Program-made: the position numbers and the translations under genes
Assembly: GCF_030406775.1 (NCBI RefSeq)
Contig: NZ_CP129119.1
Coordinates: 2,697,501 to 2,761,500, forward strand
From: Sporosarcina trichiuri
Lineage (GTDB): Bacteria > Bacillota > Bacilli > Bacillales_A > Planococcaceae
DNA: 64,000 nt
Reading direction: 5' to 3'
Shown: positions 49,181 to 58,585 of the stretch, one piece after another
Position numbering within the stretch: position 1 is the stretch's first letter
Layout of the letters: the number at the start of each line of letters is the position of its first letter
Notes under the pieces: model-generated
Databases searched by the model: none
Seen by the model: the letters and a program-made list of their open reading frames with translations, nothing else
What the model was told of the DNA's origin: nothing

Positions 49181-50665
49181 ATGTCAGCGGATACGTATAA
49201 ATTGATAGCGATCATCGCATATATGGCTGCGATGGTTTTCATCGGCTGGTATGCATTCCGCCGTACGTCCAATTTGACGGACTATATGCTCGGCGGCCGT
49301 TCACTCGGACCGGCAGTCACTGCGCTCAGTGCCGGAGCTGCGGACATGTCCGGCTGGCTCCTGCTGGGACTGCCCGGTGCCATCTTCGACAAGGGTCTTG
49401 TCGAAATATGGATTGCGATCGGACTGACAACAGGTGCCTATCTGAACTGGTTCTTCGTTGCACCGCGTCTCCGGGTCTATACCCAAGTTACGAATGATTC
49501 AATCACGATCCCAAGTTTTCTTGAGAACCGTCTGAAAGACAAGTCGAGACTCCTGCGTATCGCATCAGGACTTATTATCCTAGTATTTTTCACATTCTAT
49601 GTCTCTTCAGGGATGGTGGCGGGCGGAAAGTTCTTCCTCAGCTCATTCGGACTGGACTATCACCTCGGTCTGATCATCGTCTCGATCGTCGTTGTCGGCT
49701 ATACGCTGTTCGGCGGTTTCCTCGCCGTCAGCTACACGGATTTCGTCCAGGGACTCATCATGTTCTTAGCACTTATTCTCGTTCCTGTCGTTGCGGTGTT
49801 CATCACTGGCGGGCTTCCTGATACGGCCGCGTCCATCAAAGAAGTCAATCCGAACATGCTCAGTCTTGTCAAAGGAGCTACTGTTCTCGGTGTCATCTCG
49901 TCACTGGCATGGGGGCTCGGGTACTTCGGCCAGCCGCATATCATCGTGCGCTTCATGGCCATCAAGTCCGTCAAGGAAACGAAATCCGCACGCCGGATCG
50001 GGATCGGCTGGATGATCCTGAGCCTTGCCGGTGCCGTGGCGACTGCGCTTGTCGGGGTTGCGTACTATCAGCAGAACCCGGGTGAAACACTGGTCGATTC
50101 CGAAACGATCTTCATCGCCCTCGGTCAGATCATCTTCCATCCGTTCATCGCCGGGATCATGCTTGCGGCGGTACTGGCTGCGGTCATGAGTACGATCTCT
50201 TCCCAGCTGATTGTCACGTCATCCGCACTGATCGAGGATCTGTACAAAGCGGTCATCAAGACGGACGGCACCGATAAGCAATATGTGTTCCTCGGCCGCA
50301 TGGCTGTACTGGTCGTATCAATCATTGCGATGATCCTCGCATGGCCGAACAACGAATCCATCCTGAAGCTCGTTTCCTTCGCCTGGGCAGGGTTCGGCGG
50401 CGCGTTCGGCCCGATCATCCTGCTTTCGCTCTACTGGCGCAAACTGACGGTGAAAGGTGCACTGTTCGGGATGGTGTCGGGGGCGGTCGTCGTATTCGTC
50501 TGGGGCAATATCGAATCATTGACCGGCACGCTCTATGAAATCGTTCCGGGATTCATCGTCTGCCTGCTCGTCACATATTTCGTGAGTCTTGCGACATATA
50601 AAGAAAACAAGGAAATCCAGCGTGAGTTCACCGAGTCAGTTGACATGCTGAAGCGGGAACGCTGA
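49181..50665 (+). CDS. putP: Sodium/proline symporter PutP
   Basis: 494 residues; AAGGGGG upstream. SSS-family, 13 helices: FIGWYAFRRTSNLTDYMLGGRSLGPAVTALSAGAADMSGWLLLGLPGAIF, LFGGFLAVSYTDFVQG, SLAWGLGYFGQPHIIVRFMAIKS and MLAAVLAAVMSTISSQLIVTSSALIEDLYK, all diagnostic of PutP. Imports proline with sodium for carbon/nitrogen use or osmoprotection. A cre-like site in the leader hints at catabolite control. Confidence 0.93.
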   Translation: MSADTYKLIAIIAYMAAMVFIGWYAFRRTSNLTDYMLGGRSLGPAVTALSAGAADMSGWLLLGLPGAIFDKGLVEIWIAIGLTTGAYLNWFFVAPRLRVYTQVTNDSITIPSFLENRLKDKSRLLRIASGLIILVFFTFYVSSGMVAGGKFFLSSFGLDYHLGLIIVSIVVVGYTLFGGFLAVSYTDFVQGLIMFLALILVPVVAVFITGGLPDTAASIKEVNPNMLSLVKGATVLGVISSLAWGLGYFGQPHIIVRFMAIKSVKETKSARRIGIGWMILSLAGAVATALVGVAYYQQNPGETLVDSETIFIALGQIIFHPFIAGIMLAAVLAAVMSTISSQLIVTSSALIEDLYKAVIKTDGTDKQYVFLGRMAVLVVSIIAMILAWPNNESILKLVSFAWAGFGGAFGPIILLSLYWRKLTVKGALFGMVSGAVVVFVWGNIESLTGTLYEIVPGFIVCLLVTYFVSLATYKENKEIQREFTESVDMLKRER

Positions 50666-50676
50666 GCATACCAAAC

Positions 50677-50704
50677 GCCGTCCGGCCAGCCGGGCGGCAT
50701 TTTT
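50677..50704 (+). terminator. putP terminator
   Basis: GCCGTCCGG pairs with CCGGGCGGC (one G-U), then TTTTT. Confidence 0.7.
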
Positions 50705-50756
50705 ATATGGCTTCCGTCAGTCTGTCCTGTATGATGGTGGAAAAGGGGGAATGGCG

Positions 50757-51446
50757 ATGAAGCTCGACCATGCAGTATGGTTCACCGAGAGAACACCGGA
50801 CACGGTTGCCGGTCAATACGAAGGGACGTACCGGGGCGGCAGCCATGAGAAATGGGGCACCTATAATGCGCTGAAGTATTTGCAGAACGGCTACATCGAA
50901 TGGCTGGCAGTGGAAGATCCGGAAACAGCGGGCCAGTCCGGCAATCCGCTCGTCAGGCTGCTGCTCCATGACTTGGCAGCCTACGGTGAAGGCTGGGGGA
51001 CACTGTGCTTTTCAACCGACGGAATCGATCAGCTCGACGCACGTCTGACAACTGCGGGGTTCAAGACATCCGGTGTTCTGAATGCGTCCCGGAAAAGTAC
51101 AGCGGGCAGCCTGAAAAAATGGAAGCTGCTGTTCATAGAGGAATCCTATACGGATAAGCTGCCGTTTCCGTTTTTCATCCAATGGGAAGAGGATGAAGAG
51201 ACACGGCGCAATGTCCTCATGGAAGAAGGATTCCTCGGGGAGACCGGTGCTTCCGAACGGATTGAAGAGTGCGTGCTTGAGACGGATGATCCGCAGGCCG
51301 CTATCGGAAACTGGTGCCGCCTGCTTGATGTCCGGCCGGATACGGTTGACAGTTTCCTGCTTGGCAACATTCGTTTCCGGTTTCAGGAGGCGGCTGGACC
51401 GCGTCACCGACTGACCGCAGTGACAACGGGTCATACTGAATCTTGA
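50757..51446 (+). CDS. VOC-family protein (glyoxalase-like)
   Basis: 229 residues from ATG 50757; AAGGGGGAA is better placed for this than for the ATG at 50751. Begins KLDHAVWFTERTPDTVAGQYEGTYRGGSHEKWGTYNALKYL, the first beta-alpha-beta module of the vicinal-oxygen-chelate fold (H near 4; Glyoxalase_3-like), with a second module after ~150 (RIEECVLETDDPQAAIGNWCRLL). Reaction unknown. Ends 27 bases before hflX. Confidence 0.8.
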   Translation: MKLDHAVWFTERTPDTVAGQYEGTYRGGSHEKWGTYNALKYLQNGYIEWLAVEDPETAGQSGNPLVRLLLHDLAAYGEGWGTLCFSTDGIDQLDARLTTAGFKTSGVLNASRKSTAGSLKKWKLLFIEESYTDKLPFPFFIQWEEDEETRRNVLMEEGFLGETGASERIEECVLETDDPQAAIGNWCRLLDVRPDTVDSFLLGNIRFRFQEAAGPRHRLTAVTTGHTES

Positions 51447-51473
51447 ATGCAATCATGAAAGTGAGGGAACAGC

Positions 51474-52757
51474 ATGGACGAATTGGAATGGCTGGAGGAA
51501 ACCGCATTACTGGTCGGCGTGGAAGAGCAGCAGGACGACCACTTCGCCTATGAAATGGAAGAACTCGCCAACTTGGCGGAAGCTGTCGGCGTGCGTGTCA
51601 TCGGGCGTGTGGAACAGAAGCTGGAGAGGAAGCACCCGACAAGTTACATCGGCAAAGGGAAGATCGAGGAAGTGAAACGTGCGGCTGAAACGATGGATGC
51701 CAATCTCATCATCTTCAATGATGAGCTGTCGCCATCCCAGCTGCGCAACCTGGAGCGGGATATCGAAGTGAAGATCATCGACCGGACGATGCTCATCCTC
51801 GATATCTTTGCGCGGCGTGCAAGGACACGGGAGGCCCGCATGCAGGTGGAACTTGCAGAGCTGCAGTATACGCTGCCCCGTCTGGTCGGTCTGCGTGCAT
51901 CACTCAGCCGTCAGGGCGGCGGGACAGGCGGCGGATTCCAAAACAAAGGGGCCGGTGAAACGAAGCTGGAGCTGGACCGCCGGAAGATCGAAGAGCAGAT
52001 CTCGAAGCTCGGGAAGGAACTGGAGACGATGAAACAGCATCGGACGATCCAGCGGCAGCAGCGTGTCCGCAGCGGGACGCCTGTCGTATCGATCGTCGGG
52101 TATACGAACGCGGGAAAATCGACGCTCATGAACCGGATGCTCGCCATGGCGGAAGGGGATCAGGCGAAGAAGGTGCTTGAAAAAGACATGCTGTTCGCTA
52201 CCTTGGATACCTCGGTCCGGAAACTGACGCTGCCCGATCATAAGTCGTTCATCCTGACAGATACGGTCGGATTCGTCTCCAAACTGCCGCATCATCTCGT
52301 CAAGGCGTTCCGATCGACATTGGAGGAAGCGAGGGAAGCGGATCTGCTGCTGCATGTCGTCGATGTCTCGAATCCTGAATATCGTCATATGATCGACGTG
52401 ACGAATGAGACATTGGAAGCGGTAGGTGTGGAAGATGTCCCTGTCCTGTATGTCTATAACAAGGCGGATCAGGCGGAAGGATTAAGCTATCCGCGGGTGC
52501 AGGATGACCAGATCTGGCTGTCCGCCAAAACAGGGGGCGGGATGCACGAACTTACCGGACTGATCGAAAAGAAAGTGTACGAGCGGTATTCGGTGTGTAA
52601 AGTCCTCATTCCGTTCGATCGCGGGGATCTCGTCGCTTATCTGAATGACTTTGCAAACGTGAAAGACACGGACTATGAAGAGAACGGGACGCTGCTGACT
52701 GTCGAAATGGAGGAGCGGGAGCGGAAAAAGTTCAATCCATATATGATCAGCCATTGA
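51474..52757 (+). CDS. hflX: GTPase HflX
   Basis: 427 residues. N-terminal HflX domain ([90 protein letters not shown]-type), Gly-rich linker [25 protein letters not shown], then the G domain: G1 GYTNAGKST (209-217), G3 [14 protein letters not shown], G4 NKAD. Splits stalled 70S/100S ribosomes, e.g. after heat or hibernation. Perfect hairpin terminator follows. Confidence 0.95.
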   Translation: [427 protein letters not shown]

Positions 52758-52761
52758 CGGC

Positions 52762-52804
52762 AAAAGAACGGCAGCGCGGAATTCCGCGCTGCCGTTCTTT
52801 TTTC
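52762..52804. terminator. hflX terminator, perfect palindrome
   Basis: A 40-base perfect inverted repeat (arms 52762-52781 and 52782-52801, AAAAGAACGGCAGCGCGGAA and complement) with T runs; also ends the convergent ABC gene. Confidence 0.85.
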
Positions 52805-52855
52805 TATAAGAGAAAGGGGGGTGGGATAGTTCTAGTATGCCCGCTTCCGCCAGCC

Positions 52856-54574
52856 TTAAACCTCATTGAACTGATTTGCGTGCAGCCGGGCGAAAATCCC
52901 GTTCTTGTTCACGAGTTCAGCATACCCGCCGTCTTCGGCGATGCCGTCCGGTGTCACGACGACGACGCGGTCCGCATCGCGGATTGTCGCAAGGCGGTGG
53001 GCGATGACCAGTGTCGTACGGTTCTCGGACAGCTCCGCGAGGGATTCCTGGATGATCCGTTCCGTTTCCGTATCGAGGGCGGACGTCGCTTCATCCAAAA
53101 TGAGGATCGGTGGGTTCTTCAAAAACATCCTCGCGATTGCGAGCCGCTGTTTCTGGCCGCCGGATAATTTAAGTCCCCGTTCGCCGATTTGGGTTTCATA
53201 CCCTTCCGGCAGGCCGGCGACAAAGTCCTCCAGGTGGGCACGGCGTGCTGCTTCGTAGATCGCCTCATCTGGTGCGGACAGATCACCGTATGCGATATTC
53301 TCTTTGACAGTGCCCGTGAACAGGAACACATCCTGCTGAACGATGCCGATCTGCCGGCGGAGCGACCGCTGGGTCATGTCGCGGACGTCGATGCCGTCGA
53401 TGGTGATCTGACCGGCATCGACATCATAGAACCGCGGGATGAGGGAGCAGATGGTCGTTTTCCCCGCACCCGACGGACCGACGAACGCAATCGTCTGTCC
53501 GGAACGGATGGACAGGTTCAGATGGTTGAGCACCGGCTTGCCGGCATCATAGCCGAAAGTGACGTCGCGCAGTTCGATGTCCCCGCGCAAATGGGGCACG
53601 GCCACAGCATCCTTCCGGTCGTTGATCTCCGGTGCTTGGTTCAGCAGCTGCCGGAACCGGCTGAACCCGGCCATGCCCTTAGGATACATCTCAAGGAGCG
53701 CACTGATCTTGTCGATCGGTTTGATGAGGATGTTGATGAACAAGATGAAGCTGACCAGTTCTCCGATCGTCAGCTTGTCCTGGAACGTGAACCAGGCACC
53801 GACGACGAGGATGATCAGGGTGACGAGCCGCGTCATCATATAGATGGAAGACGTCGTCCAGGCCATGACATGGTAGGCGACAAGTTTCGCCATCCGGAAA
53901 TTGCCGTTGTCCCGGCGGAATCTCGACAGCTCGAAATCTTCATTCGTGAACGATTTGACAACACGGGAACCCGACACCGAGTCTTCCACACGGCCGTTCA
54001 CTTCGGCGATCTTGCCGTACATGTTGAGCCAGGCGGCGTTCATCCGTTTGTTGCAGAATGCGATCACCACGATCAGCACAGGCACCATGACGATGGCAAT
54101 CAATGCAAGCTGAGGGTTGATGGTGTACATGATACCGAATGCCCCGATGACCGTCATGACGGCGATGAAGGCATCTTCAGGCCCATGATGGGCGAGTTCG
54201 CCGATATCGAACAGGTCAGTCGTGATCCGTGTCATGATGTGACCGGTCTTCGTGTTGTCGAAAAACCGGAACGACTGCCGCTGGACGTGGGTGAACAATT
54301 CCTCGCGCATATCGGTTTCGATGTTGATGCCGAGCTTATGCCCGAGATAGCTGACGATATACTGCAGGAACGTACTGAACAGATAGACCGCCAGCAGCAG
54401 AATGCTCGTCGTGACGATGAGCCCCCAGTCGCCTTCCGGCAGCAGTTTGTCGATGAACCACTGGACAGCGACAGGAAACGCGAGCTCGAGAAGCGCCACA
54501 AAGACGGCACTTGAAAAGTCGATGATGAACAGCCGCTGATGCGGTTTGTAATAGGAGAAAAATTGTTTGAGCAT
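52856..54574 (-). CDS. ABC exporter, fused membrane and ATPase domains (MsbA/Sav1866 type)
   Basis: 572 residues from ATG 54574; AAAGGA is too close to the ATG at 54583. Six-helix membrane domain (~15-310), then ATPase (~335-572): Walker A GPSGAGKTT, Q-loop GIVQQDVFLFTGTVKENIAYG, signature LSGGQKQRLAIARMFL, Walker B ILILDEATSALD, H-loop IAHRLATIRDADRVVVV. A homodimer or heterodimer exporter of lipids or drugs; a single gene suggests a homodimer. Confidence 0.9.
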   Translation of the reverse strand: MLKQFFSYYKPHQRLFIIDFSSAVFVALLELAFPVAVQWFIDKLLPEGDWGLIVTTSILLLAVYLFSTFLQYIVSYLGHKLGINIETDMREELFTHVQRQSFRFFDNTKTGHIMTRITTDLFDIGELAHHGPEDAFIAVMTVIGAFGIMYTINPQLALIAIVMVPVLIVVIAFCNKRMNAAWLNMYGKIAEVNGRVEDSVSGSRVVKSFTNEDFELSRFRRDNGNFRMAKLVAYHVMAWTTSSIYMMTRLVTLIILVVGAWFTFQDKLTIGELVSFILFINILIKPIDKISALLEMYPKGMAGFSRFRQLLNQAPEINDRKDAVAVPHLRGDIELRDVTFGYDAGKPVLNHLNLSIRSGQTIAFVGPSGAGKTTICSLIPRFYDVDAGQITIDGIDVRDMTQRSLRRQIGIVQQDVFLFTGTVKENIAYGDLSAPDEAIYEAARRAHLEDFVAGLPEGYETQIGERGLKLSGGQKQRLAIARMFLKNPPILILDEATSALDTETERIIQESLAELSENRTTLVIAHRLATIRDADRVVVVTPDGIAEDGGYAELVNKNGIFARLHANQFNEV

Positions 54575-54789
54575 GATGTCCATCCTTTACTGTGATGTCT
54601 GGGTAAGTATACAGGAATCGGTAGAAAAGTTCGATAAAAATAGTCGGGAGACCAATATGGGGGACTTTGGATGCGAAAGTAAAGCTGGAGGAAAAGTTGG
54701 AATCTCGATAAATTCGACAAATTATGAAACTAACTGAGCTATAGTCAGTAAGAATAGACAGAGTGAAAAAGTGAAGAGGAGACGAGACT

Positions 54790-55659
54790 ATGAAAAACTT
54801 GTTAAAAGGGACAGCAGCCACACTGTTGGCATTGACACTTGCGGCCTGCGGATCAGATGATACACCGAAGACGGAAAGCGGTGCTTCTGCAGAAACGGGC
54901 GCAAAAACGGAATCCGCAGAAACGAATGGAAATCAGATGACAACCAAGGAAGTCTATCAGAAAGCGGTCGATGCGTCGGAGACGATCGAAAGCCTTCACG
55001 GACAGATCACGATCGATCAGAACATGAAAGTCGTGGATGATGACTCCATGCGTGCGAAAAATAAGATCTCACTCGATATGGACGTCATCACGGACCCTAT
55101 GAAACTCCACCAGGTCATGAAAATGGACGGCGGCCCCGACGCAGCTGCGACGATGGAAATGTATGCGCAGGACGGTGAACTGTATCTGCAGACGGATGAT
55201 ATGGAAGGGCAGTGGATGAGCATCCCCGCAGACATGCACGATGAAATACTTGATGGACTGGACAGCTCCAACGCCATGCTTGAACTGAGTCTTTTCCAGG
55301 AGTTCGACGATAAGTTCACGATGGAGGAAAAAGAGGATCAGTATGTGATGCACTTCTCGGCCGCGGGCGAGGAATTCAGCGATCTGCTGAAAGAGCTGAT
55401 GGAACAGGACACTGCAGAAGCGACTGATGGAGAAGTCGGGGATATCGATGTGAAAAAGATTGAACTGACTGTGTATCTCGACAAAGAGACGTATTATACA
55501 GATTCGTATGATCTGAAACTTGATGCAATCATGGATATCGAGGGGTACCGGACGGTCGTCCTCCAGACGGTATCCGGTGATGTAACGGAAATCAATGAAG
55601 TGGAGCCGTTTGACATACCGGAGGAGATCCGTACTAATGCCGTGTCGATGGGTAAATGA
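54790..55659 (+). CDS. DUF6612-type lipoprotein
   Basis: 289 residues; AAGAGGAG upstream. Signal peptide with lipobox TLAAC (Cys20), then a Ser/Thr/Glu-rich linker (~21-50) and a LolA-like beta domain: TTKEVYQKAVDASETIESLHGQITIDQNMKV, MEMYAQDGELYLQTDDMEGQWMSIPADM, DIDVKKIELTVYLDKETYYTDSYDLKLDAIM. Matches the widespread Bacillus DUF6612 lipoproteins; may bind lipid by fold, function unproven. Terminator at 55714. Confidence 0.8.
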   Translation: MKNLLKGTAATLLALTLAACGSDDTPKTESGASAETGAKTESAETNGNQMTTKEVYQKAVDASETIESLHGQITIDQNMKVVDDDSMRAKNKISLDMDVITDPMKLHQVMKMDGGPDAAATMEMYAQDGELYLQTDDMEGQWMSIPADMHDEILDGLDSSNAMLELSLFQEFDDKFTMEEKEDQYVMHFSAAGEEFSDLLKELMEQDTAEATDGEVGDIDVKKIELTVYLDKETYYTDSYDLKLDAIMDIEGYRTVVLQTVSGDVTEINEVEPFDIPEEIRTNAVSMGK

Positions 55660-55713
55660 TTGAAGGGAGATCTTCTCGGTTGCAGAGACGAAGGAGGGAA
55701 CCATGATACCAAG

Positions 55714-55758
55714 ACTGTGCCGGATGGCCGCCAAAGAGGCGCCGGCGCAGTTTTTTTT
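55714..55758 (+). terminator. Terminator before the siderophore operon
   Basis: ACTGTGCCGG (55714-55723) pairs with CCGGCGCAGT (55742-55751, one G-U), then eight T. Confidence 0.7.
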
Positions 55759-55784
55759 CCGTTCACGATCAGTAGGGATGCAAG

Positions 55785-55799
55785 TGATAATCGTTTTCA
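55785..55799 (+). promoter_or_regulatory. Fur box 1
   Basis: TGATAATCGTTTTCA, 7-1-7 layout (TGATAAT-N-ATTATCA); first half perfect. Lies 8 bases upstream of the -35. Confidence 0.7.
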
Positions 55800-55807
55800 G
55801 TTATCGG

Positions 55808-55835
55808 TTGACTTCCGTTTAAGCTTTGCTATAAT
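55808..55835 (+). promoter_or_regulatory. Promoter of the yclNOPQ-type operon
   Basis: TTGACT (55808-55813), 16 bases, TATAAT (55830-55835). Flanked on both sides by Fur boxes. Confidence 0.75.
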
Positions 55836-55851
55836 GGGAACTGCGGCTAAC

Positions 55852-55866
55852 TGATAATTGTTTTCA
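55852..55866 (+). promoter_or_regulatory. Fur box 2
   Basis: TGATAATTGTTTTCA, identical to box 1 at 14 of 15 positions; lies just after the predicted transcription start. Confidence 0.7.
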
Positions 55867-55911
55867 TTTAAACAAGTCGGGTCCGCAAATATCTGGATAT
55901 CGGAGTTCTTC

Positions 55912-56862
55912 ATGAAGAAACGTTATTTATTCACAGCGCTGATAGCCCTGTCGCTGCTTTCGCTATTTGTCGGCGTCAGCCATATTTCACCGAAAGACCT
56001 GCTGGACTTCAAATCAGAAGAAACTGAGATCTTCCTGATCAGCCGTCTGCCCCGGCTGCTCGCTATCATACTTGCAGGGGCCGGCATGAGTATCACCGGG
56101 CTGATCATGCAGCAGCTGAGCCGCAACAAATTTGTTTCGCCGACTACGGCGGGAACGCTCGATGCTGCCAAACTTGGAATCCTCGTATCCATGCTTCTTT
56201 TCACGAACGCATCGACCATCGAAAAGATGCTGGTCGCTTTCGCATTTGCGCTCGGCGGCACGCTGCTGTTCATGAAAATACTGGATCAGGTCAAATTCAA
56301 AGATGCAATTTTCATCCCTCTTGTCGGCCTGATGTTCGGGAACATCCTATCATCGATCACGACATTCTTCGCCTATAAAGCGAATGTGATCCAGAACATG
56401 GCTTCCTGGCTGCAAGGAGACTTTTCACTGATCATGAAAGGCCGGTATGAATTGCTGTACATAAGTATCCCCGTCCTCATCATCACCTATTTCTATGCGA
56501 ACCGGTTCACTGTTGCCGGGATGGGTGAAGACTTTTCGAAAAACCTGGGGCTTGCTTATCGGAGGATCGTCAATATTGGACTGATATTGGTCGCTCTCAT
56601 TACAACCACTGTTGTCTTGACGGTAGGGGTCATTCCGTTTCTCGGCCTGATCATCCCGAATATTGTATCGATCATCAAAGGGGACAATCTGGAAAGGACA
56701 CTTCCGCACACGGCCATGCTCGGTGCCATCTTCCTGCTGATCTGTGACATTCTTGGCCGGGTCATCATTTTCCCGTACGAAATCTCGATCAGTCTGATGG
56801 TCGGTGTCATCGGCAGCGCCATCTTCCTCTATATGCTGTTTAGGAGGAGAGCATATGCGTAA
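55912..56862 (+). CDS. yclN: Petrobactin-type siderophore ABC permease (YclN)
   Basis: 316 residues from ATG 55912 (GGAG 6 bases upstream; the longer frame starts inside Fur box 2). BtuCD/FecCD-type permease, ~9-10 helices: SRLPRLLAIILAGAGMSITGLIMQQLSRNKFVSPTTAGTLDAAKLG and GVIPFLGLIIPNIVSIIKGDNLERTLPHTAMLGAIFLLICDILGR. First gene of a four-gene operon (two permeases, ATPase, binding protein) laid out as in B. subtilis yclNOPQ. Confidence 0.88.
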   Translation: MKKRYLFTALIALSLLSLFVGVSHISPKDLLDFKSEETEIFLISRLPRLLAIILAGAGMSITGLIMQQLSRNKFVSPTTAGTLDAAKLGILVSMLLFTNASTIEKMLVAFAFALGGTLLFMKILDQVKFKDAIFIPLVGLMFGNILSSITTFFAYKANVIQNMASWLQGDFSLIMKGRYELLYISIPVLIITYFYANRFTVAGMGEDFSKNLGLAYRRIVNIGLILVALITTTVVLTVGVIPFLGLIIPNIVSIIKGDNLERTLPHTAMLGAIFLLICDILGRVIIFPYEISISLMVGVIGSAIFLYMLFRRRAYA

Positions 56863-57805
56863 CCGTACAAAGTTCATCATCCTGATTGTTCTGGCCGCCC
56901 TCTTTTCAGGACTGTATCTGTTCCAGGGGCTGAATGGGAGCTATGATTACGCACTGCCGCGCAGAGGTATCAAAGTGTTGGCGATGGCACTGACAGGTGT
57001 CGCGATCGCCTACTCGACGGTCATCTTCCAGACGATCACCCATAACCGGATCCTGACGCCGAGTATCATGGGACTCGATTCCCTGTATATCCTGCTGCAG
57101 ACGGTCCTGATTTTCTTCCTGGGATCCACCCATGTGACGCTCGTCAATAAGCAGGTGAACTTCGTCCTGTCCGTCGGCGCCATGGTCGTGTTCGCACTGC
57201 TGCTGTACCAGTTCCTGTTCAAGGCGGGAAAGCGGCCGATCTACTTCCTGCTGCTTGTCGGCATCATCGTCGGTACATTTTTCCAAAGCATCTCGACATT
57301 CTTGCAGGTGCTGATCGATCCGAACGAATTCCTGCGGGTCCAGGATAAGTCATTCGCAAGCTTCAACAACATTAACGGAGACCTCGTCTGGTGGGCGCTC
57401 GGCGTCCTGGTCGCTGCGCTGATCATCGGTGCAAGGAAGTTCAATGAGCTCGATGTCCTGTCACTCGGCCGGGACACGGCCATCAACCTCGGGGTGAATC
57501 ACGATAAAATCGTCAAAATGATGCTCATCCTGTCGTCCGTCCTGATTGCGGTCTCCACAGCTCTGGTCGGACCGATCACATTCTTCGGTCTGATCGTCGC
57601 CAACTTGTCGTACCAGTTTTTCAAGACATACAAGCATTCGGTATTGGTGGCGGGTGCGTCTGTCATGAGTATCATTGCATTGGTCGGCGGGCAATGGGTC
57701 GTTGAGCGGATCTTCACGTTCTCGACAACGCTCAGTGTCATCATCAACTTCGTCGGCGGTGCGTATTTCATCTACTTACTATTGAAGGAGAGTCGATCTG
57801 CATGA
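56855..57805 (+). CDS. yclO: Petrobactin-type siderophore ABC permease (YclO)
   Basis: 316 residues; TAGGAGGAG upstream, overlapping yclN by 8 bases. FecCD-type permease: RRGIKVLAMALTGVAIAYSTVIFQTITHNRILTPSIMGLDSLYILLQT and ALVGPITFFGLIVANLSYQFFKTYKHSVLVAGASVM. Pairs with YclN to form the membrane channel. Confidence 0.88.
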   Translation: MRNRTKFIILIVLAALFSGLYLFQGLNGSYDYALPRRGIKVLAMALTGVAIAYSTVIFQTITHNRILTPSIMGLDSLYILLQTVLIFFLGSTHVTLVNKQVNFVLSVGAMVVFALLLYQFLFKAGKRPIYFLLLVGIIVGTFFQSISTFLQVLIDPNEFLRVQDKSFASFNNINGDLVWWALGVLVAALIIGARKFNELDVLSLGRDTAINLGVNHDKIVKMMLILSSVLIAVSTALVGPITFFGLIVANLSYQFFKTYKHSVLVAGASVMSIIALVGGQWVVERIFTFSTTLSVIINFVGGAYFIYLLLKESRSA

Positions 57806-58563
57806 TCCAAGTTCGGGAATTGACAAAGTCATACGGCAGCAAAGCAGTCGTGGAGAAGGTGAGTGTCGACATCCATCCGGGTAAGATCACGTCCTTCATC
57901 GGACCGAACGGTGCAGGGAAATCGACGCTGCTTTCAATGGTGAGCCGCCTGCTGGATGCAGATACAGGTGAAGTGCTCGTCGATAACGATAACGTCAAAA
58001 AGATGAAGTCCAATGACTTCTCGAAACGGGTTTCCATCTTGAAGCAATCGAATTTCATGAATGTCCGGCTGACGATCCGTGAGCTCGTATCATTCGGACG
58101 GTTTCCGTACTCGAAAGGACGTCTGACGGCTGACGACATCCAGATCGTCAACCAGGCGCTCGACTATATGGATCTGATGAGCATGCAGCACCAGTACTTG
58201 GAAGAGCTGTCGGGCGGTCAGAAACAGCGGGCGTTCATCGCCATGGTCATCGCGCAGGACACGGATTACATCCTGCTCGATGAGCCGCTGAACAACTTGG
58301 ATATGAAACATTCCGTGCAGATCATGAAGATTCTGCGCCGGCTCGTCGATGAGCTCGGCAAGACGGTCGTCATCGTTCTGCACGATATCAACTTCGCCTC
58401 CGTTTACTCCGACCGGATCGTTGCTCTGAAGCAGGGACGTGTCGTGAAAGACGGACCGACGAACGAAATCATCAATTCGGAATCACTCCGGGAGATTTAC
58501 GACATGGATATCCCGATCCAGCAGATGAACAATTGCCGCATCTGCGTCTACTTCAACTCATAA
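57802..58563 (+). CDS. yclP: Siderophore ABC ATPase (YclP)
   Basis: 253 residues, overlapping yclO by ATGA. Walker A GPNGAGKST, Q-loop LKQSNFMNVRLTIRELVSFGRFPYSKGRLT, signature LSGGQKQRAFIAM, Walker B YILLDEPLNNLD, H-loop VLHDINFAS: a FepC-type ATPase. Powers the YclNO permease. Confidence 0.9.
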   Translation: MIQVRELTKSYGSKAVVEKVSVDIHPGKITSFIGPNGAGKSTLLSMVSRLLDADTGEVLVDNDNVKKMKSNDFSKRVSILKQSNFMNVRLTIRELVSFGRFPYSKGRLTADDIQIVNQALDYMDLMSMQHQYLEELSGGQKQRAFIAMVIAQDTDYILLDEPLNNLDMKHSVQIMKILRRLVDELGKTVVIVLHDINFASVYSDRIVALKQGRVVKDGPTNEIINSESLREIYDMDIPIQQMNNCRICVYFNS

Positions 58564-58585
58564 ACCAAAAGGATGGTATGTTCAC

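Noticed and set aside
55702..55821. Short frame MIPRLCRMAAKEAP... with a good ribosome-binding site
   Set aside because: It runs through a clear terminator hairpin and Fur box 1; kept as a non-coding spacer, though a leader peptide cannot be fully excluded.
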